DNA of 64,000 nucleotides from positions 457,082 to 521,081 of the forward strand of contig NZ_JAAIIG010000001.1 in assembly GCF_012932375.1 (NCBI RefSeq), in the 5' to 3' direction. The notes beneath the pieces are model-generated. The model was not told the DNA's origin. It ran no database searches and saw only the letters and a program-made list of their open reading frames with translations. The position numbers and the translations under genes are program-made. This document shows, one piece after another, positions 54,282-62,697 of this stretch. Within the stretch, counting starts at the first letter, position 1; each line of letters starts with the position of its first letter. Source of the stretch: Bifidobacterium olomucense (lineage in GTDB: Bacteria > Actinomycetota > Actinomycetes > Actinomycetales > Bifidobacteriaceae).

Positions 54282-54499
54282 ATCCGCATGAAACCCGTAC
54301 CACCTGTTCCAATGGACAACAATCGACAATCGATTTGTGCTGGAGCCGGTTTGATAAAGATGATACGTATCGGATGGATAGTTCATCGATTCGTATCGTT
54401 CGACAAATATTGTGAACCCACAATGAGCTATTAGGCCCAATGTGCAGTCGTCTTAACCCGGAATTGATGTGGCTTTCGTTTGCTGCTTGCTGCAGGCAC

Positions 54500-54644
54500 T
54501 CTCAGCGCAGTAAATTCTCGAAATAATCCTTGATCCCGAGAAATAGTTGCACTGAGCTGCTGTCAGTGCGGTAAATTCTCGAAAAGAGCCCAATGCCCGA
54601 GAATATACCGCGCTGAGAGCGACTCAGTGCGGTATATTCTCGGG
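54500..54644. repeat. Palindromic repeat family B, right cluster
   Basis: Unit 54596-54644 is a near-perfect 22-base stem (one mismatch) with a five-base loop, arms starting CCCGAGAATATACCGCG. A second, weaker unit lies at about 54534-54583, and a partial right arm near 54500-54522. The last unit ends ten bases before the usp stop (54654, minus strand), so it may also terminate usp transcription. Confidence 0.85.
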
Positions 54645-54653
54645 ATCGGTGAA

Positions 54654-55619
54654 TCAGTGCACCACGGTCACCGTGCATTCGGCGAAGTTGACGATTTGGC
54701 GGGAGACCGAGCCGAGGAAATGCGCGTCGAGGCCGGAAAGCCCTCGTGAACCGACTACCAGATGAGAGGCGTAGCGCGAAGCCGCGATCAAACCCTTCGA
54801 GGCACGGATATGGAAAGCATGGGTGTTGACTTCCACGCCTTCGGGCACTTCGACCCGAGTCATGAGATCAAGCAGAATCTCCTCGGCGCGGCGTTGACCG
54901 GCATCCACTGGAGGCACGGCATTCTCGTAGCCGGGAATCACTCCCAAATCCTTCAGTTGCCAGCAGAACAGCACCTCAAGCGGCACGGCGTGCAGTCGCG
55001 CTTCCTCTGCCGCGAACCGGAACGCGCCTTCCGAGCCGAGAGAGCCATCTACGCCTACGACCACAGGACGAACTGGCACGGGGGAGGTCGGCCCAGGCTC
55101 GACATAGTGTACGGGATCATTGCCGGGCGTCAGTGCGCTGGCGATGGCGTCGGTTACGGATTCCTCCTCGCCGCGCACGGTGCGTACCACCGTCACCGGC
55201 ACTTCGGCCTCTTCGGCTAGGGAAGCCGACAGAGATCCCAGGAACCAGCGCGCCACACGGCCCAGCGAACGACGGCCCACCACAATCTGTTGGGCATCGT
55301 GGCCAATCTGCAACAGGGCGGCGGTGCCGGAGGCCTTGACCGAGGTGAGTTTGAGGTCAGCCGGGTCGAAATCGATGCCTGCGCTGGCGCGGTCCACCCA
55401 ACGGCGCAGCTCATTGGCGATATCATGACGGACCTTGGCCCAGGCTTCGTCGCTGTCCGGTTCGGAGCCCATATCCCACGAGTGCGTCCATCCGAAGACG
55501 GCATTGACATGCTGACCGGTCAACGACGCCTCTTCGAGCGCCCATTTCAGAGCTGCGAACGATTCATCGGAACCATCGACACCAACAACAATGTCGGACT
55601 TGACGTTCATGTCACTCAT
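54654..55619 (-). CDS. Universal stress protein, two Usp domains
   Basis: A 321-residue protein with tandem UspA domains, about residues 10-160 and 185-320. The first begins DIVVGVDGSDESFAALKWAL and the second PVVVGVDGSLGSEGAFRFAA, and each ends in a nucleotide-binding G-x(9)-G-S/T style segment (for example VVGSRGLSGLDAHFLGSVS). Start ATG 55619 has AAAGGAGG upstream. It is divergent from clpC. Likely ATP-binding stress-response protein; the exact role is not known. Confidence 0.93.
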   Translation of the reverse strand: MSDMNVKSDIVVGVDGSDESFAALKWALEEASLTGQHVNAVFGWTHSWDMGSEPDSDEAWAKVRHDIANELRRWVDRASAGIDFDPADLKLTSVKASGTAALLQIGHDAQQIVVGRRSLGRVARWFLGSLSASLAEEAEVPVTVVRTVRGEEESVTDAIASALTPGNDPVHYVEPGPTSPVPVRPVVVGVDGSLGSEGAFRFAAEEARLHAVPLEVLFCWQLKDLGVIPGYENAVPPVDAGQRRAEEILLDLMTRVEVPEGVEVNTHAFHIRASKGLIAASRYASHLVVGSRGLSGLDAHFLGSVSRQIVNFAECTVTVVH

Positions 55620-55762
55620 AACGACCTCCTTTGGCAGATGGGTGCATCTATCCCAAGCATATCGTTTCTTTCCTTCTGATAGCGGAATTCGTGAAATCTA
55701 TTGAATAAACGTCACTGTGAATCGGTAGAGTAAAACGGAATGTTAATTGAGGAAGGACAAGC

Positions 55763-58375
55763 ATGTTCGAACGGTTTACCGACCGTGCACGGCGCGTGAT
55801 CGTGTTGGCGCAGGAAGAGGCAAGGTCTCTTCAGCACAACTACATCGGCACCGAACACCTGCTGCTCGGCCTGATTCGCGAGGGCGAAGGCGTGGCCGCC
55901 AAGGCGCTCGCCTCGAAGGGCGTGGAGCTTGATGCCACCCGCAAGCAGGTCGAGGAAATGATCGGCAAAGGCAACGCGGCTCCGAACGGGCACATCCCCT
56001 TTACTCCGCACGCCAAGCAGGTGTTGGAGTTTTCGCTGCGTGAAGCGCTGCAGCTCGGTCACAGCTACATCGGCACCGAGCATATTCTGCTCGGCCTGAT
56101 TCGCGAGGGCGAAGGCGTGGGCACCCAGGTGCTCATCAAGATGGACGTCGATCTGGGCGAACTCAGAAGCGCCACCATCGATATGATTCGCGGCAACTCC
56201 GGCACCGGTTCATCCGACGGCAAGGGCGATCTGGCCAACGCCGGCGGCGTAGCGGACAAGCAGAACAAGTCCGGCTCCGCCATTCTCGACCAGTTCGGCC
56301 GCAACCTGACGCAAGAAGCCGCCGAAGGCAAGCTTGATCCGGTGATCGGTCGTACGAACGAGATCGAGCGCGTAATGGTCGTGCTCTCCCGCCGCACCAA
56401 GAACAACCCGGTGCTGATCGGCGAGCCCGGTGTAGGCAAAACCGCTGTGGTTGAGGGCTTGGCTCAGAAGATCAACGCGGGCGATGTGCCGGAGACCCTG
56501 AAGGGCAAGCAGGTGTACTCGCTGGACCTCGGCTCCATGGTGGCCGGTTCCCGCTACCGTGGCGACTTCGAGGAGCGTCTGAAGAAGGTCTTGAAGGAAA
56601 TCAAGACCCGTGGCGACATCGTACTGTTCATCGACGAGATTCACACCATCGTGGGTGCCGGCTCGGCCGACGGCGCGTTGGGTGCCTCCGACATGCTGAA
56701 GCCGATGCTGGCTCGTGGCGAGCTGCAGACCATCGGTGCCACCACTACGGACGAGTATCGCAAGTACATCGAGAAGGATGCGGCGCTTGAACGCCGTTTC
56801 CAGCCGATTCAGGTGCATGAGCCGACCATCGCCGAAACCATCGAAATCCTGAAGGGTCTGCGTTCCCGTTATGAGAACCACCATCATGTGACCATCACGG
56901 ATGGCGCGTTGCAGTCCGCCGCAGAGCTTTCATCTCGTTATATTCAGGACCGTCATCTGCCGGACAAGGCCATCGACTTGATCGATGAGGCCGGAGCTCG
57001 TCTGCGTATCAAGCGTCTGACCGCTCCGCCCGAGCTCAAAGAGCTGGACGAGAAGATCGCCAAGGTGGCCGCCGAAAAGGATGAGGCCATCAAGGCCCAA
57101 GACTTCGAAAAGGCTGCAACCCTGCGCGACAATCAGGAGAGGCTGGAAGCCGACCGCAAGGCCAAGGAGAACTCCTGGCGCGAAGGCGAATCCGACGTCA
57201 AGATGGTTGTGGACGAGGACGTGATCGCCGAAGTGATCAGCTCGACCACCGGCATCCCGGTGTTCAAGCTCACTCAGGCTGAGTCCAAGAAGCTGCTCAA
57301 CATGGAGGCCGAGCTGCACAAGCGCATCATCGGCCAGGATGAGGCGGTTTCCGCACTGTCTCGTTCTATTCGCCGTACCCGCGTGGGTCTGAAGGACCCG
57401 AAGCGTCCGTCCGGTTCGTTCATCTTCGCCGGCCCGACCGGTGTGGGCAAGACCGAGCTGGCCAAGACGCTCGCCGAATTCCTGTTCGACGATGAGGACG
57501 CGCTGATCCGCGTGGATATGTCCGAGTTCTCCGAGAAGTACGCGGCCTCCCGTCTGTTCGGTGCGCCTCCGGGATATGTGGGTTACGAGGAAGGCGGCGA
57601 TCTCACCGAGAAGGTGCGTCGCAAGCCGTTCTCCGTGGTGCTGTTCGATGAGATCGAAAAGGCACATCCGGACATCTTCAACACGCTGTTGCAGGTGCTG
57701 GACGATGGCCATCTGACCGATGGCCAGGGCCGCAAGGTGGACTTCAAGAACACCATCATCATCCTTACGACCAATCTCGGTACGCGTGACATCGCCAAGG
57801 CCGCCAACACCGGCTTCAACCTGGGGGCCAACAACGAGTCGAGCTACCAGCGTATGAAGGATCAGGTGTCGAGCGAGCTCAAGCAGCAGTTCCGCCCTGA
57901 GTTCCTGAACCGTCTGGACGACATCATCGTCTTCAAGCAGCTCACTGAGCCTGAAGTGCGTCAGATCGTGGATCTCGACGTCAAGCAGCTCAATGATCGT
58001 CTGTTCGACCGTCACATGTCGCTCGAATTGACGAACGCCGCCAAGGACCTGCTTGCTCAGAAGGGCTTCGATCCGCTGCTCGGTGCCCGTCCGTTGCGCC
58101 GTGTGATTCAGCGCGACATCGAGGATGCCATCTCCGAGAAGATTCTCATGGGAGACCTCTCCGACGGCCAACGTGTGGTGGTGGACGCCGAGGGCGAAGG
58201 CATCTTGGGTGAGTTCACCTTCAAGGGTGAGACGTTCGAGGAGCCGGCCGCCGAAGGCGCAGCCAAGGACGCCGAGAGCGGCGAAGGCGATAAGTCGGAG
58301 CCGGTCGACGCTTCGGTTGCCGAAGACTCCGGTACGTCTGATGCCGGTGCCGCCGGCGAGCAGTCCGCCGAATAA
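55763..58375 (+). CDS. clpC: ATP-dependent Clp protease ATP-binding subunit ClpC
   Basis: AAA+ unfoldase that delivers proteins to ClpP. The 870-residue protein has two N-terminal Clp_N repeats (about 1-145, [19 protein letters not shown] twice), AAA1 with Walker A GEPGVGKT, a UVR-type middle region (about residues 420-475, [21 protein letters not shown]) and AAA2 with Walker A GPTGVGKT. The C-terminal 40 residues are a Glu/Asp/Ala tail. ClpP genes are not in the window. AGGAAGG precedes the ATG. Confidence 0.97.
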   Translation: MFERFTDRARRVIVLAQEEARSLQHNYIGTEHLLLGLIREGEGVAAKALASKGVELDATRKQVEEMIGKGNAAPNGHIPFTPHAKQVLEFSLREALQLGHSYIGTEHILLGLIREGEGVGTQVLIKMDVDLGELRSATIDMIRGNSGTGSSDGKGDLANAGGVADKQNKSGSAILDQFGRNLTQEAAEGKLDPVIGRTNEIERVMVVLSRRTKNNPVLIGEPGVGKTAVVEGLAQKINAGDVPETLKGKQVYSLDLGSMVAGSRYRGDFEERLKKVLKEIKTRGDIVLFIDEIHTIVGAGSADGALGASDMLKPMLARGELQTIGATTTDEYRKYIEKDAALERRFQPIQVHEPTIAETIEILKGLRSRYENHHHVTITDGALQSAAELSSRYIQDRHLPDKAIDLIDEAGARLRIKRLTAPPELKELDEKIAKVAAEKDEAIKAQDFEKAATLRDNQERLEADRKAKENSWREGESDVKMVVDEDVIAEVISSTTGIPVFKLTQAESKKLLNMEAELHKRIIGQDEAVSALSRSIRRTRVGLKDPKRPSGSFIFAGPTGVGKTELAKTLAEFLFDDEDALIRVDMSEFSEKYAASRLFGAPPGYVGYEEGGDLTEKVRRKPFSVVLFDEIEKAHPDIFNTLLQVLDDGHLTDGQGRKVDFKNTIIILTTNLGTRDIAKAANTGFNLGANNESSYQRMKDQVSSELKQQFRPEFLNRLDDIIVFKQLTEPEVRQIVDLDVKQLNDRLFDRHMSLELTNAAKDLLAQKGFDPLLGARPLRRVIQRDIEDAISEKILMGDLSDGQRVVVDAEGEGILGEFTFKGETFEEPAAEGAAKDAESGEGDKSEPVDASVAEDSGTSDAGAAGEQSAE

Positions 58376-58399
58376 TCGCGGCTGACAACGCATAAACAT

Positions 58400-58434
58400 A
58401 AGCGCCTCGATTCCACACGGAACCGAGGCGCTTT
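58400..58434 (+). terminator. Terminator after clpC
   Basis: AAGCGCCTCGATTCC (58400-58414) pairs with GGAACCGAGGCGCTT (58419-58433) with one mismatch, around a four-base loop. A weak T run follows. It ends 59 bases after the clpC stop. Confidence 0.85.
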
Positions 58435-58509
58435 GACAATTGCAAGAACTGTCTTGCAGCCCCTAGCTATCTCTAGTTATCCATGGCGTTAAAGATCCTC
58501 CTATGAGGA

Positions 58510-58596
58510 GATGGGTGATCGGAGATGGGTGCTGAGACCGTGAGCTTGGCCGAACGGCCGTGAGCCTGCCGAAACATGCATCTCCAACCACCCATC
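58510..58596 (-). terminator. Long structured element downstream of the TPP enzyme gene
   Basis: GATGGGTG (58510-58517) pairs with CACCCATC (58589-58596), and GGAGATG (58521-58527) pairs with CATCTCC (58579-58585), forming an outer stem with small internal loops. An inner GGCC/GGCC stem lies within. It begins eight bases past the stop of the minus-strand gene at 58604, so it is probably its terminator or a 3' structure. Confidence 0.55.
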
Positions 58597-58603
58597 GGCC
58601 AAC

Positions 58604-60292
58604 TCAGCCGGAGAAATCCACTTCACCGAGCTTTTCGATGAGCTTCATGTTCTCGGAGTAATCGACCGGGCAGGCGATGATGTCGATGCCGGAGCCCGAG
58701 CGCAGTGCGGCGCGCAGCGTGGGATAGAGCTGGTCGGCGGATTCAATCAGATGGCCTTTGGCGCCGAAGCTCATGCCGAGCTCCACCACATCCGGGTTGT
58801 TGAAGTCCACGTATTCGTGGGAACCGTCGTGGATATCCATCTTCCACTTGATCAGGCCATACGCCTCATCAACCCATACCAGAATAACCATGCGAGCGCC
58901 TACGCGCACGGCGGTTTCGATCTCCTGCACGTTCATCATGAACGAGCCGTCACCCATCACCGCGAGCACCGGTCGGCCCGGATTCTCCAGTGAGGCCGCC
59001 ACCGCGCCCGGCAGCGTCCAGGCCATGGTGGACAGGGAATTGTCGATCACACAAGTGTTGGAGTAGTACGTGGGGTAGAGGCGGGCCATCCACATTTTCA
59101 GCGCGCCGGTATCCACCAGCGCAATATCCGTATCCGTTTCCATCGCGCGGCGTGTGTCGGCCACGATGCGCTGCGGCTTCATCGGGAATGAATCGTCGTT
59201 GGCATACGAATCGTATTCGGTTTGCAGCAGTTCGTGAATCTTCGGATGCGAGACGCCGAACGTCACGCGCTCGGCCTTGAGCTGGGCGATCAACGCTTGC
59301 AGCGTGGCATCGATATTGCCCATGATGTTCAGAGCCGTGGAGTAATGCGCGTCCGTATCCTCGATGAACGTGTTGATATGGATGATGGTTTTGTCATCAT
59401 TCGGGTTGATCTTTTTCGGATCGAACTGTTGGATGGAGAAGCCCACCGCGATGATGAGATCCGCCTCGTCGAATGCGAAGTTCTCGTAGTCGTGGCGCAT
59501 GAAGCCCACCACGCCGAGGGCCAGCGGAATGCGGTCGGAGATCACGCCCTTGCCTTCGAACGTGGTGGCCACCGGCACATTGAGCTGTTCGGCCAAGGCC
59601 AGCAGACGGTTTTCGGCATGACCGCGCGCCACGCCGTTGCCGGCGAGAATGATCGGGTGTTTGGCGCCGCGGATGATGCTTACAGCGCGGGCGATAGTGT
59701 CCTCGGTGGGGGCGAAGCTCATCGGATTGGGCAATGGCAGCGGGTGGGCATCTTCGGGAGCCGGCATCTCGGCCACGTCCTCCGGCAGAATCAGGCAGGT
59801 GGCACCCGGACGGTTGCGCTGGGAGATGGAGAAGGCCTTACGTACCATTTCCGGCACGCTTGCCGGTTCCACAATCATCGATGTCCACTGTGTAAGCGGG
59901 CGGAACACACTGACCAGGTCGATGATCTGGTGTGATTCCTTATATAGGCGGGACAGGTTGCCCTGCGCGCAGATGGCCACCAGTGGTGTGGTGCTGGCAT
60001 TCGCCTGCGCCACTGGCAGGGTGAGGTTCAGCGCACCAGGGCCAAGCGTGGCCAGACAGACGCCGGGCTTGCCGGTCAGGTGCCCTTGCGTGGCGGCCAT
60101 GAAGCCGGCTCCCTGCTCATGCCGGGTCAGGATGAATCGGATGCGTCCGTCACGTTCGATGGCTTCCATGAGTGGGATGTTCTCCTCGCCGGGGATGCCG
60201 TACATCGTTTCGACGCCCTCGTTGACCAGACATTCCACGAACAGGTCGGCTACAGTGCGGATATGGTTGGTTGTTTCAATCGCTGCGTTCAC
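58604..60292 (-). CDS. Thiamine-pyrophosphate enzyme, acetolactate-synthase-like
   Basis: A 562-residue ThDP enzyme with three domains: N-terminal Pyr (about 10-175; YGIPGEENIPLMEAI with catalytic Glu at HEQGAGFMA), a central nucleotide-like domain (about 200-340), and C-terminal PP (about 375-545; MGDGSFMMNVQEIETAV with the GDG...N motif). This resembles catabolic acetolactate synthase (AlsS), giving acetoin or valine precursors. The start is GTG 60292, MNAAIETTNHIRTVADL. The open frame extends to 60661, overlapping the next gene, but that part has no homology. Confidence 0.87.
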   Translation of the reverse strand: MNAAIETTNHIRTVADLFVECLVNEGVETMYGIPGEENIPLMEAIERDGRIRFILTRHEQGAGFMAATQGHLTGKPGVCLATLGPGALNLTLPVAQANASTTPLVAICAQGNLSRLYKESHQIIDLVSVFRPLTQWTSMIVEPASVPEMVRKAFSISQRNRPGATCLILPEDVAEMPAPEDAHPLPLPNPMSFAPTEDTIARAVSIIRGAKHPIILAGNGVARGHAENRLLALAEQLNVPVATTFEGKGVISDRIPLALGVVGFMRHDYENFAFDEADLIIAVGFSIQQFDPKKINPNDDKTIIHINTFIEDTDAHYSTALNIMGNIDATLQALIAQLKAERVTFGVSHPKIHELLQTEYDSYANDDSFPMKPQRIVADTRRAMETDTDIALVDTGALKMWMARLYPTYYSNTCVIDNSLSTMAWTLPGAVAASLENPGRPVLAVMGDGSFMMNVQEIETAVRVGARMVILVWVDEAYGLIKWKMDIHDGSHEYVDFNNPDVVELGMSFGAKGHLIESADQLYPTLRAALRSGSGIDIIACPVDYSENMKLIEKLGEVDFSG

Positions 60293-60455
60293 GGTAGGGA
60301 AGTGTAACAGTCGGGATATGCGGAATGATGGCAGGGGCATGTTGGACGGCGAAAAGACAGCGTGTGCGATCTCAACGGCTTGCGAGTCAGTCCACAAAGA
60401 AGTCGCTAAGAGTTTACTGTAGTGTTGATTACGCGCGGAAGACCGTTTAATCGCC

Positions 60456-62324
60456 GTGCCTACATTGGATATCGTGAGCAAGGGCATGAATCGCCGGCGC
60501 ATGTGGTCCGGCAGACGGCCGGGGGCCGTTCTCACCATCATCATATCGATCGTTCTCACGGGTTTCATAGCACCCAATGCGATCGGTGCTTCAGCAGTCG
60601 TTCCTTTTGCCGGCAACAATCCAGCCAATGGCACACGTACGGTCACTATCGCCGATATCACCGATTTCCATGGGCATATCGAACGTGGCGCGGATAATGC
60701 CGCCGCCTTCGCCGTGGCTAATGATCACAATCCCGGCAATATGATTCCGGTCTCCACCGGAGACTTGGTGGGCGGCTCTCCATACGAGTCCGCAGTGGAA
60801 CAGGACAAACCCACATTGGATATGGCTCGTTCATGGAATCTGACCATTTCCGCAGTGGGCAACCATGAATTCGATCGTGGCGTGGATGATTTCAACCAAC
60901 GTATCGCCGATCCGTCGTATGGCATTGATTGGCTGTGCGCCAATACGTCGGCGTCGAATAAGCGGGCTGGAGGGCGTCTTGACAGAGTCAGGGATTATAC
61001 GATTCGTAACGTCAATGGTAAACGGATAGCCTTCATCGGAGCCTTGACCGACAAGCTGGGATCTGTGGCCACTCCCGAAATCACGAGGGATGCGGATTTG
61101 AGCGAGCGTGCAGCAGACGCGGTCAACCGTGTGGCCGGTGAGCTTAAACGCTCGGGGACGGTGGACGCGGTAGTGGCATTGATTCATGATGATGCGAAAG
61201 CGGCGCAACAATTTGGCCGTTACGTGGATCTCGTATATGCAGGGCATACCCATGCCGTCAAGTCCGCCACAACTTCCGCCGGAGCTCCGATTTACGAGGC
61301 GGGCAGCTATGGTCGGGATATGGCCGTACAAGATCTCATCATCACAGGCCACGGGCTTGGGGCAAGCGTAAAGGTAGCGAATGTGGATATCGGCAATGGT
61401 GCCACGCCTACGGGAACGGACGGCGTATTGGACATCACCGGTATGGACTCGCACCCACGGCAGGCGGCTTGGATGAGCGCCGGACAGACGGTGCATGGTG
61501 TTGTCGAGGCCCGGCAGATCTATACGGAAGCGCAATCATTCGCGGCGAATGTAGGAGACATGACTGTCGGCACATTGGCGACTGGCACTCATTTCTCCAA
61601 ACAGTCCGATACGAGGCCCAAAGGCGAGTTGGGCATGCTGATCGCGGATGCGAACCGCGCAACCGTGATGCAACGGGTGTATGCCGGGAACCGCATTCCT
61701 GTTATCGGTTTCTCAAATAACGGTAGTCTGCGCACCGATACATTGGATACCAATGGTGATGGTGCCGTCACAGTGCGGGAAGTGGACAGTCTGATGGCAC
61801 TGCAATTCCGCGCCGCTTACGAGACGATCACCGGAAGCGACCTGAAGGCAATACTGGCCGAACAGTTTTATCGCGATGATGGGCAGATACGCAGCCGGTG
61901 GATCGGCATTTCGTCGAATGTGTCATTCCAGCAGATTACGTGCGGGGGAGTGGATGATCCGTGCGCTGCCGAAGACCGGAAGCAGCATCAAGCGGCGTCC
62001 TCAACGGACCATGACGAAGCCTCCGGATTGTCGCGCTCGCCGTCGGCGTCCAAGAGCGAAAAGCAGAGCATGGTGCAGTATCATCAATCGCCTGTTCGTA
62101 TCACGAATCTGACTATTGACGGGCATGCAATCGCGGACGACGATCTGATCATCGCGGCATCGAACTCGTATCTGCTCCAAGGCGGCGACAGCTATCATGC
62201 ATTCACGGCCGGTTCCAATTATGTGGAGCTGGATATGTCGTACAACCAACCGCTGACCGAATATTTAAGAGCGCACCCTGATTTGCATGCGATCGCAGCT
62301 GGTGGAGCGGATACACGAAGCTGA
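60456..62324 (+). CDS. Secreted 5'-nucleotidase/metallophosphatase
   Basis: A 622-residue exported protein of the 5'-nucleotidase family. It has an Arg-rich signal peptide (MNRRRMWSGRRPG followed by LTIIISIVLTGF, ending near residue 45), the metallophosphatase domain (about 65-320; ADITDFHGHIE, STGDLVGGS, SAVGNHEFDRG, AGHTHAV) and the C-terminal substrate-binding domain (about 345-560; FSNNGSLRTD). A segment, DTNGDGAVTVRE, matches an EF-hand loop. A Lys/Ser-rich insert lies at about 505-545. The start is GTG 60456; an in-frame ATG at 60486 gives a shorter signal peptide and may be used. Confidence 0.88.
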   Translation: MPTLDIVSKGMNRRRMWSGRRPGAVLTIIISIVLTGFIAPNAIGASAVVPFAGNNPANGTRTVTIADITDFHGHIERGADNAAAFAVANDHNPGNMIPVSTGDLVGGSPYESAVEQDKPTLDMARSWNLTISAVGNHEFDRGVDDFNQRIADPSYGIDWLCANTSASNKRAGGRLDRVRDYTIRNVNGKRIAFIGALTDKLGSVATPEITRDADLSERAADAVNRVAGELKRSGTVDAVVALIHDDAKAAQQFGRYVDLVYAGHTHAVKSATTSAGAPIYEAGSYGRDMAVQDLIITGHGLGASVKVANVDIGNGATPTGTDGVLDITGMDSHPRQAAWMSAGQTVHGVVEARQIYTEAQSFAANVGDMTVGTLATGTHFSKQSDTRPKGELGMLIADANRATVMQRVYAGNRIPVIGFSNNGSLRTDTLDTNGDGAVTVREVDSLMALQFRAAYETITGSDLKAILAEQFYRDDGQIRSRWIGISSNVSFQQITCGGVDDPCAAEDRKQHQAASSTDHDEASGLSRSPSASKSEKQSMVQYHQSPVRITNLTIDGHAIADDDLIIAASNSYLLQGGDSYHAFTAGSNYVELDMSYNQPLTEYLRAHPDLHAIAAGGADTRS

Positions 62325-62403
62325 TGCACGATGCGTGACGTACGAGGCACGAGGCATACGCAAGACGGGGCGAATGCACTCTCGTGACATGCTGATGGCG
62401 TTG

Positions 62404-62520
62404 AATTCCTTTGTATGTTCGCGGTTACAACCAGACCCGCGCGAACATACAAACGTTTTTGCTCCCGAATTCCTTTGTATGTTCGCGCAGGGTATTGAAA
62501 TCGCGCGGACATACAAAGGG
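62404..62520. repeat. Palindromic repeat family A, two tandem units
   Basis: Units at 62404-62455 and 62467-62520 have the same arms as 31950-32069: CCTTTGTATGTTCGCG paired with CGCGNACATACAAA around 13-15 base loops. The first is followed by TTTTT and could also terminate the 5'-nucleotidase transcript 80 bases upstream. Together with the two hairpins at 62566-62677 it accounts for most of the 373-base gap from 62325 to 62697. Confidence 0.85.
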
Positions 62521-62565
62521 TGCGGAATGAAGAGCTTGGGCAACGGAACAGCGCCGGTACCTACG

Positions 62566-62615
62566 CAAACAGCCGTGTGCAGTCCGTATTGATTCGAACT
62601 GCACACGGCTGTTTG
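62566..62615. repeat. Perfect 18-bp inverted repeat
   Basis: CAAACAGCCGTGTGCAGT (62566-62583) is the exact reverse complement of ACTGCACACGGCTGTTTG (62598-62615), with a 14-base loop. No U-tract follows on either side. It may be a transcription barrier, a protein-binding site or a mobile-element remnant. Confidence 0.9.
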
Positions 62616-62641
62616 CTATTGAATGTGTTCTCTCGGTGATG

Positions 62642-62677
62642 GTCCTCTGCCCCGCTCTATTGCGCAGGGCAGAGGAC
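62642..62677 (-). terminator. Hairpin after the DUF349 gene
   Basis: GTCCTCTGCCC (62642-62652) pairs perfectly with GGGCAGAGGAC (62667-62677) around a 14-base loop. It starts 21 bases past the DUF349 stop on the minus strand. No U-tract is present. Confidence 0.75.
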
Positions 62678-62697
62678 AGAAGAACGGGGCGGCCAAC

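Noticed and set aside
56930..58399. 489-codon minus-strand open frame opposite clpC
   Set aside because: A by-product of codon bias on the plus strand; no homology or start signal.
58376..58603. Gap after clpC checked for tRNA genes
   Set aside because: Stem pairs are present but there is no cloverleaf, T-arm consensus or CCA end.
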